Source of the DNA: Bacillota bacterium
Lineage (GTDB): Bacteria; Bacillota; Clostridia; Christensenellales; QAND01
Length of the DNA stretch: 5,478 nucleotides
Direction: 5' to 3'
NCBI GenBank assembly: GCA_019415425.1
Contig: DXZF01000044.1
Location: forward strand, 1 to 5,478
Under the pieces are notes generated by a model that did no database searches, was not told the origin of the DNA, and worked only from the letters and a program-made list of their open reading frames with translations. Shown one piece after another: positions 1-4,243 of the stretch. The translations under genes were made by a program, and so were the position numbers. The stretch's first letter is position 1; each line of letters begins with the position of its first letter.

Positions 1-388
1 GATACGACTCCAGATCGCTCATCAGATCCTCCGCATACGCTTTGGCACCTGCGCGTACCTCTCGCGCATTGTGCTGCGCAGCGGCCATGATTTCGTTCGC
101 ACGGTTGGTCGCCATGGCCACAATTTCGTGCTCATCGCAGAGCTCTTCGGCCTGCGCTTGCGCTTTGGAGACGATCTCCTCGGCCCGCGCCTTTGCCTCT
201 TTGAGAATCTGGTTGCGCTCCCGGTAGATCTCTTCTGCCTCGTGGATCTCCTGTGGCAACTCTTCGCGCATATGATGGATGATCTGCAAAATATGCTCGG
301 GATCCACCTTGTGCAAGGAAGACATCACCACTTTGGGGCTCTGCTCAATTTCGTCTTCCAGCAAATCGATCAATTCATAAATGCTCAT
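1..388 (-). CDS. Ala/Glu-rich coiled-coil protein of the type found after coaD in Clostridia, 3' end cut by window edge
   Basis: The frame is open from ATG 388 to the left edge, giving 129 visible residues. It begins MSIYELIDLLEDEIEQSPKV, then VDPEHILQIIHHMREELPQEI (about 29-48), and from about residue 49 it becomes a continuous charged helix rich in Ala, Glu, Lys and Arg. Recurring AEEI/AEEL-type blocks (for example at 69-72 and 80-83) suggest a long coiled coil resembling ATP synthase b/V-ATPase H-type stalks or DivIVA-like proteins. No membrane segment or signal peptide is visible, so it is probably cytoplasmic. From memory, Clostridia commonly carry a similar short protein directly after coaD, often labelled only 'ATPase' or hypothetical; I see no Walker motif to support an ATPase name. 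The gene overlaps coaD by ATGA and has a strong ribosome site. Its function is unknown, and the missing C-terminus could change the picture. Confidence 0.8.
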   Translation of the reverse strand, partial: MSIYELIDLLEDEIEQSPKVVMSSLHKVDPEHILQIIHHMREELPQEIHEAEEIYRERNQILKEAKARAEEIVSKAQAQAEELCDEHEIVAMATNRANEIMAAAQHNAREVRAGAKAYAEDLMSDLESY

Positions 389-882
389 CGTTGCGCCTCC
401 TCACGCGCGCGCTGCGCCTCTAGCAACATGCGTTTGTGTACCGGTGGCGGGACCATCGTGCTGATATCGCCCCCGTATGCAGCGATCTCCTTGATCATGC
501 TGCTGGACAGATAGCTCCACTGTGTATTGGTCATCAAAAACATCGTATCGATCTCGGGCGCCAACCGCCTGTTCATACTGGCCATGGCAAATTCCGCTTC
601 AAAGTCTGAAATGGCCCGCAGGCCGCGGATGATCACACTGGCGTGCTTTTGCCTTGCAAAGTCGACCAGTAGCCCCTCAAAGCTCGCCACCTCTACGTTT
701 GGAAGATCCCGGACGCTCTGCGCAATCAGCGCCATGCGCTCTTCAATCGAAAAGATGGGGCGCTTTTGCGCATTCCTGAGAACCGCCACCACCAGATGAT
801 CGATATGCCTGGCCGCGCGCGTGACAATATCCAGATGGCCGTTGGTGATAGGGTCAAAACTACCGGGGTAGATGCCAATCAT
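385..882 (-). CDS. coaD: Phosphopantetheine adenylyltransferase (CoaD)
   Basis: CoaD catalyses the penultimate step of coenzyme A synthesis, transferring AMP from ATP to 4'-phosphopantetheine to give dephospho-CoA; it acts as a cytoplasmic hexamer. The protein has 165 residues (family about 158-170). It opens with the nucleotidyltransferase motif YPGSFDPITNGHLDI, whose T13-NGH16 is the ATP-binding (T/H)xGH element. K40 in the NAQK segment corresponds to the phosphate-binding lysine, and RGLRAISDFEAEFAMASMNR (86-105) is the family signature. YLSSSMIKE (124-132) is the second nucleotide-binding motif. All catalytic residues are present. The last residues (REEAQR) are charged and their Glu-Glu codons also encode the next gene's ribosome site. 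It overlaps rsmD and the coiled-coil gene by ATGA at each end. Confidence 0.98.
   Translation of the reverse strand: MIGIYPGSFDPITNGHLDIVTRAARHIDHLVVAVLRNAQKRPIFSIEERMALIAQSVRDLPNVEVASFEGLLVDFARQKHASVIIRGLRAISDFEAEFAMASMNRRLAPEIDTMFLMTNTQWSYLSSSMIKEIAAYGGDISTMVPPPVHKRMLLEAQRAREEAQR
396..400 (-). promoter_or_regulatory. Ribosome binding site of the coiled-coil protein gene
   Basis: GGAGG lies 7 bases before the ATG at 388 and is contained in the Glu-Glu-Ala codons at the end of coaD. Together with the ATGA overlap it fixes the start of the last, partial gene. Confidence 0.85.
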
Positions 883-1439
883 ACGATCCCCTCCTCTTTG
901 CGGTAAAAGGACAAGGCGCGCGTACCATATGTGCGCAGATCCGTTCGGGTCAGTCCGGCAAGCACGGCTTCCAGCGGCTGATGAGAGGCATGTTCACACA
1001 CGATGAGCGCGCCATCTGCCAAAAGCGGTGCCACCGCCTGCAGGGCCGAAGCATACAGCCCCTGTGCATACGGCGGGTCCACAAACACCAGATCAAACAC
1101 CGCGTTCTTTCTCTGCAAAATGCGGCAGGCGGACTGGTAATCGTTGCGATAAACGCGCACTTGGCGGTGCATATCCAGGGCCTGTGCATTGCTGCGTGCC
1201 GTGCGCACCGCTTTGGAATCGGCATCGATCAGCACGGCGCTCTGCGCCCCACGGCTGACCGCCTCAAACGAAAGCGCACCGCTGCCACAGAACAGATCCA
1301 GCACGCGCGCATCCACCGTGTGCGCACCCAGAATCCCAAACAATGACTCGCGCACCATGGCGCTGGTCGGCCTGGTCTGCCGACCGTTTGGCGCCATGAG
1401 CGTGCGCCCGCAGGCTCGGCCACCCGTGATCTTAATCAT
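879..1439 (-). CDS. rsmD: 16S rRNA (guanine966-N2)-methyltransferase RsmD
   Basis: RsmD methylates the exocyclic amine of G966 (E. coli numbering) in 16S rRNA during 30S assembly, using S-adenosylmethionine. The 186-residue protein is of normal length. The N-terminal GGRACGRTL (6-14) and TRPTSAMVRESLFGIL (22-37) are hallmarks of the family. The SAM-binding motif I is VLDLFCGSGALSFEA (46-60), the acidic residue after the next strand is D72 in LIDAD, and the catalytic DPPY is residues 121-124. The start at 1439 matches the family N-terminus and forms an ATGA overlap with the cyclo-ligase stop. Its own ribosome site is weak (only an AGAG-like stretch before an out-of-frame ATG), so translation probably depends on ribosomes arriving from upstream. 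It is followed by coaD, again with an ATGA overlap; rsmD-coaD adjacency is very common in Bacillota. Confidence 0.97.
   Translation of the reverse strand: MIKITGGRACGRTLMAPNGRQTRPTSAMVRESLFGILGAHTVDARVLDLFCGSGALSFEAVSRGAQSAVLIDADSKAVRTARSNAQALDMHRQVRVYRNDYQSACRILQRKNAVFDLVFVDPPYAQGLYASALQAVAPLLADGALIVCEHASHQPLEAVLAGLTRTDLRTYGTRALSFYRKEEGIV
890..894 (-). promoter_or_regulatory. Ribosome binding site of coaD
   Basis: GGAGG (within GAGGAGGGG) is 7 bases before the ATG at 882 and is encoded by the Glu-Glu-Gly codons near the end of rsmD. It supports efficient initiation at the ATGA overlap. Confidence 0.85.
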
Positions 1440-2026
1440 GCCAAATCATCTCTTTGTGGCTCATCCTCTCCCTGACGGCAGACGATCAGCCGCAATTCCG
1501 TGATGATGGCGTCCATGGGCACATCGTGTGGTTCCCTGGGCAGCTGCGGTGCAAGCTGCAACTCAAAACACGCGCCGATCTTCAGGCAGTCCAGCGTCTC
1601 CAAAAAGCGATCGTACATGCCACCGCCCATGCCCAGGCGCGTACCGTCCTCACAAAAGGCCACGCCCGGCACGATGGCCACGTCAATCTGTTCCGCCGGC
1701 TGTGTGTACTGCGGATCGGGCTCCAAAATGCCGTGCCTGTCACTGGTCAAAATATCGTCTGCACAGTACTCCGCCACCTGCATTTGCCCATTGCGCACAT
1801 ACGGCAACACCACACACTTGCCGCGCTCGAGCAACCCATCGATTGCCAGCCACACATCCGCCTCATCCTGCATGGGCGCGTACAGCATCACCGTGTTGGC
1901 CTGTTCGATCTGCGGCATCATGATGAGATTTTCGCAGATGAGCAGCGAATTGTCTTTGCGCTCCCGTTCGCTCATGCTGCGGCGCTTGCGCAGGGAGAGT
2001 CTTCGAACCTCATCTTTGGATGTCAT
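1436..2026 (-). CDS. 5-formyltetrahydrofolate cyclo-ligase
   Basis: The family (methenyl-THF synthetase; E. coli ygfA/fau, B. subtilis yqgN) uses ATP to convert 5-formyl-THF to 5,10-methenyl-THF, recycling a storage or inhibitory folate in the cytoplasm. The 196-residue length is typical. The basic N-terminal helix (KDEVRRLSLRKRR, residues 4-16) and the segment PMQDEADVW (51-59) match the fold. The signature is PGVAFCEDGTRLG (120-132) followed by MGGGMYDRF (133-141). The usual glycine-rich loop reads RLGYGGGYYDR, so here M133 and M137 replace two commonly conserved tyrosines, while the Gly residues and YDR remain. HDVPMDAIITE (167-177) is the conserved C-terminal motif. Both ends overlap neighbours by 4 bases as ATGA, with alr upstream and rsmD downstream. 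The assignment is firm; the two Met substitutions might alter substrate contacts but do not suggest a dead enzyme. Confidence 0.94.
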   Translation of the reverse strand: MTSKDEVRRLSLRKRRSMSERERKDNSLLICENLIMMPQIEQANTVMLYAPMQDEADVWLAIDGLLERGKCVVLPYVRNGQMQVAEYCADDILTSDRHGILEPDPQYTQPAEQIDVAIVPGVAFCEDGTRLGMGGGMYDRFLETLDCLKIGACFELQLAPQLPREPHDVPMDAIITELRLIVCRQGEDEPQRDDLA

Positions 2027-3132
2027 TCCACATACTCCCGCGGGACGCGACGGCCCAGCGTGGTGAGCACCTCATGCCCGATGGTTCCACGCCACAGGCC
2101 CACTTCTTCCGCCGTGATCTGTTCATCGCCCTGTTTGCCGATCATCACCACTTCATCCCCGCGCTTGACGTCCTGCAGCTTGGTCACATCGACCATCATC
2201 TGATCCATGCACACGCGCCCGACGATGGGACAACGCGTACCGTGGATGAGCACAGACCCGGTGTTGCCCATACAGCGTCCATATCCATCTGCATAGCCAA
2301 TCGGAATGGTGGCGATCACGCTCTCACACGGCGCTGTGAATTTGCGCCCATACCCGACCGTCTCGCCTTTTTGAATGCGCTTGACAGCCGACACCTCGCT
2401 CACAAGCGAGAGGGCGGGCTGCGGCACATACGTGCCCAGCGGCGTATCGACTGACGGCACACAGCCGTACAGGATGATCCCCTCGCGCACCATATCCTGC
2501 CCCATGGCATGTCTGCGCACGCCGGCAGCGCTGTTGGACACGTGCGTCATCGGGCTAAAGCCCGCCTCGCGCACGATCTGCACTGCTTTCTCGTACACTG
2601 CAAACTGCTGGTCGACAAACGAATCATCCGGTTCATCCGCCGTGGCAAAGTGCGTAAAGATTCCCTCCATCTCCACGTGTTCACAGGCCTTGAACGCCTC
2701 CAGCACCGGCCCCAGATCCTCCGGGTAGACGCCGATGCGGTGGAATCCGCTGTCGATCTTCAAGTGTGCCTTTCCCATTTTTCCGCATGCCTTTGCCGCC
2801 TCTTCCATGGCATAGATCTGTTCGGGCAAAAAGGCACAAGCGGAAATCTCGTCCTTGACGCACTGGGCACAGTCTTCATTGGACAGCGCACCCAGCACCA
2901 GGATGGGCACTTGGATGCCGGCGCGTCGCAGTTCCTGGCCCTCTTCCATCAGCGCCACGCCCAAATAGGTGGCGCCGGCCTCGATGGCCGCGCGCGCTAC
3001 GGGCACGGCACCGTGTCCGTAGGCATCCGCCTTGACGACTGCCATCAGCCTCGAATGAGGCGTAGAGGCAGCAAACATGCGCACATTTTCCTTAATGGCA
3101 CGAAGGTTCACAATTGCTTTGGTTGGCCGCAT
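2023..3132 (-). CDS. alr: Alanine racemase (PLP-dependent)
   Basis: Alanine racemase interconverts L- and D-alanine in the cytoplasm, supplying D-Ala for peptidoglycan. The protein has 369 residues, normal for the family (about 360-390). The PLP-binding lysine is K34 in AVVKADAYGHG, at the start of the alpha/beta barrel. R132 in DSGFHRIG corresponds to the Arg that contacts the catalytic tyrosine. The second catalytic base is Y261 in VGYGRKF, from the C-terminal beta domain of the partner subunit. Other signatures are HVSNSAA (197-203), REGIILYG (216-223), IGYADGYGR (278-286) and VCMDQMMVDVT (307-317). All key residues are present, so the enzyme should be active as a homodimer. The start at 3132 places MRPTKAIVNL at the usual N-terminus. 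The stop overlaps the next gene as ATGA. Amino-acid racemases of other specificity share the fold, but the motifs fit Alr best. Confidence 0.97.
   Translation of the reverse strand: MRPTKAIVNLRAIKENVRMFAASTPHSRLMAVVKADAYGHGAVPVARAAIEAGATYLGVALMEEGQELRRAGIQVPILVLGALSNEDCAQCVKDEISACAFLPEQIYAMEEAAKACGKMGKAHLKIDSGFHRIGVYPEDLGPVLEAFKACEHVEMEGIFTHFATADEPDDSFVDQQFAVYEKAVQIVREAGFSPMTHVSNSAAGVRRHAMGQDMVREGIILYGCVPSVDTPLGTYVPQPALSLVSEVSAVKRIQKGETVGYGRKFTAPCESVIATIPIGYADGYGRCMGNTGSVLIHGTRCPIVGRVCMDQMMVDVTKLQDVKRGDEVVMIGKQGDEQITAEEVGLWRGTIGHEVLTTLGRRVPREYVE
2035..2039 (-). promoter_or_regulatory. Ribosome binding site of the formyl-THF cyclo-ligase gene
   Basis: GGGAG lies 8 bases before the ATG at 2026, inside the alr codons for Arg-Glu near its C-terminus. 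It supports initiation at the ATGA overlap. Confidence 0.65.
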
Positions 3133-3143
3133 GGGGTATGAGT

Positions 3144-3148
3144 CCTCC
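3144..3148 (-). promoter_or_regulatory. Ribosome binding site of alr
   Basis: GGAGG immediately follows the TGA stop of the ACT gene (GATTGAGGAGGAC). The spacing to the alr ATG at 3132 is 11 bases, longer than the 7-8 bases at the other good sites here. No closer in-frame ATG, GTG or TTG exists, so the start stands and initiation may be somewhat weaker. Confidence 0.75.
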
Positions 3149-3586
3149 TCAATCTGCCAGCGAGTAGATCTGCTCGCCGGAGAAAAAATGAATGTCGTTT
3201 TCCTTGAGCACTTTCATGCACAATTCGTTGTTCTCCACCCGGAAGAGGATGAGCGCATGATCGGTGTGTGACCGCACAAACGAATACAGATACTCGACGC
3301 TGATGCCGCTCTGATCCAGAATCTGCAGCACTTTGGCCAGGCCGCCCGGCACGTCTGGCACTTCGACGGCCAGAACCTCTGTCGTGCTGACGGTAAAGCC
3401 TGCCTCCTGCAACAGCTGCGCCGCTTGTTCCGGTTTGTTGACAATGCAGCGCATGATACCAAAATCCGTGGTATCCGCAATGGACAAGGCGATCAAATCA
3501 ATGCCGTGATCGCCCAACACCTGGGTGGCGGCCGCCAGCGTTCCCTGGCGGTTTTCCAAAAAGACCGAGATCTGCTTGAGCATCAT
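3149..3586 (-). CDS. Tandem ACT-domain protein, likely amino-acid sensor paired with IorAB
   Basis: This 145-residue protein consists of two ACT domains and nothing else: about residues 4-68 (QISVFLENRQGTLA at the start) and about 71-141 (VLAVEVPDVPGGLAK). Each begins with the beta strand and Gly-containing loop (NRQGTL, DVPGGL) that bind amino acids at ACT dimer interfaces. There is no catalytic or DNA-binding domain, so a ligand-sensing or allosteric role is likely. Stand-alone double-ACT proteins of this type are, to my knowledge, often encoded beside iorAB and phenylacetate-CoA ligase genes in Clostridia and other anaerobes. That suggests response to aromatic or branched-chain amino acids, but the ligand and target are not established by the sequence. 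It starts 72 bases after iorB and its TGA overlaps the alr ribosome site region, 16 bases from the alr ATG. The domain call is confident; the function is inferred. Confidence 0.88.
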   Translation of the reverse strand: MMLKQISVFLENRQGTLAAATQVLGDHGIDLIALSIADTTDFGIMRCIVNKPEQAAQLLQEAGFTVSTTEVLAVEVPDVPGGLAKVLQILDQSGISVEYLYSFVRSHTDHALILFRVENNELCMKVLKENDIHFFSGEQIYSLAD

Positions 3587-3592
3587 GTAAAT

Positions 3593-3599
3593 CCCTCCC
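3593..3599 (-). promoter_or_regulatory. Ribosome binding site of the ACT-domain gene
   Basis: GGGAGGG lies upstream of two adjacent ATG codons. The GGAGG core is 7 bases from the first ATG (3586) and 10 from the second (3583). The 7-base spacing equals that of iorB, coaD and the coiled-coil gene, so the first ATG is preferred. Confidence 0.8.
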
Positions 3600-3601
3600 T
3601 T

Positions 3602-3662
3602 GGTGGTCAGTGATGCGCCGCAGGCACGTGGGCCGCGGCGCAGGTATTATGCCGGTGGTCAG
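3602..3662. repeat. Nine-base direct repeat flanking the intergenic hairpin
   Basis: GGTGGTCAG (plus strand) occurs at 3602-3610 and again at 3654-3662, one copy on each side of the hairpin. The right copy spans the iorB stop codon (CTGACCACC on the minus strand). Two perfect 9-base copies within 61 bases are suggestive of a small duplication or a pair of binding sites, but chance is possible. Confidence 0.4.
3614..3642 (-). other. GC-rich hairpin between iorB and the ACT-domain gene
   Basis: TGCGCCGC and its exact reverse complement GCGGCGCA form an 8-base-pair stem around a 13-base loop. The loop can add a 3-pair inner stem (GGC/GCC) with one bulged base. It begins 16 bases after the iorB stop and ends 14 bases before the ACT ribosome site. 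No U-run follows on the minus strand (ATCACTGACC), so it is not a classical intrinsic terminator. It could slow transcription, protect or process the mRNA between iorAB and the downstream genes, or be incidental in GC-rich DNA. Confidence 0.5.
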
Positions 3663-4243
3663 AGCGCTTTGGCGCGCGCGATGCCCAATTCCAGCGCCTT
3701 GAGGTTGACCTCTACAAACGCAGGCTTGACACTGCGCCGGATCGCCTCGCGCATGGAATCAGCATCCAGGCCCATGGCCTGTGCAAACACGCCCAGCAAC
3801 ACCACATTGGTGGCTCGGCTATTGCCCGCCTCTTTGGCAAGGGCGCCCGCATTGACCCACAGGCATTTCTGGCAGTACGCTTTGGCGCGCTGCTGGATAT
3901 CTTCCGGATACGCGGCCTTTCCCATGGTGACAGACAGCGGCACCATCGGTTCAGTGGCCGAAATCAGCACGCCCTCGGGCCTGAGCATATGCGCCCAGCG
4001 CAATGCCTCCACCGGTTCAAAGGCCAACAGTGCATCGGCACTGCGCTCTTCCACCAGCGGCGAAGCCACTTTTTGCGCAATGCGCACATGCGTGACGACA
4101 CAACCGCCGCGCTGCGCCATGCCGTGTACCTCGCTCACTTTGACGTCCAGATTCTGCAGCCGCGCGTATTCGCCCAGAATTTTGCCGGCCAACAGCGTGC
4201 CCTGTCCACCGACGCCCACAATCAAACAGTTGATGGTCTGCAT
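3659..4243 (-). CDS. iorB: Indolepyruvate:ferredoxin oxidoreductase, beta subunit (IorB)
   Basis: IorB is the small partner of IorA in the cytoplasmic, oxygen-sensitive oxidoreductase. It corresponds to the gamma domain of pyruvate:ferredoxin oxidoreductases, which helps form the CoA/active-site side of the complex. The protein has 194 residues, normal for the family. The N-terminus has the Rossmann-like glycine motif GVGGQGTLLAG (residues 10-20), followed by the signature SEVHGMAQRGG (37-47). No iron-sulfur motif is present, as expected, because the clusters reside in IorA. The start is taken as ATG at 4243 because the strong ribosome site lies 7 bases upstream and homology begins at MQTINCLIVG. 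The TAATG junction with iorA shares one base, so the two subunits are probably made by coupled translation in matched amounts. The gene is followed by a structured 72-base gap. Confidence 0.95.
   Translation of the reverse strand: MQTINCLIVGVGGQGTLLAGKILGEYARLQNLDVKVSEVHGMAQRGGCVVTHVRIAQKVASPLVEERSADALLAFEPVEALRWAHMLRPEGVLISATEPMVPLSVTMGKAAYPEDIQQRAKAYCQKCLWVNAGALAKEAGNSRATNVVLLGVFAQAMGLDADSMREAIRRSVKPAFVEVNLKALELGIARAKAL

Noticed and set aside
1454..2203. A 249-codon plus-strand frame opposite the cyclo-ligase and alr
   Set aside because: It spans the antisense of two genuine genes, is His/Arg-rich and matches no family I recognise.
2509..3141. A 210-codon plus-strand frame opposite alr
   Set aside because: Antisense shadow of alr, which has all catalytic motifs.
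3614..3642. Hairpin as an intrinsic terminator after iorB
   Set aside because: No U-rich run follows the stem on the minus strand, nor on the plus strand in the other direction.
3646..3651. CATAAT on the minus strand as a possible -10 box for the ACT gene
   Set aside because: The position about 17 bases upstream reads GCCAAA, not a -35-like TTGACA, so a promoter is not supported.
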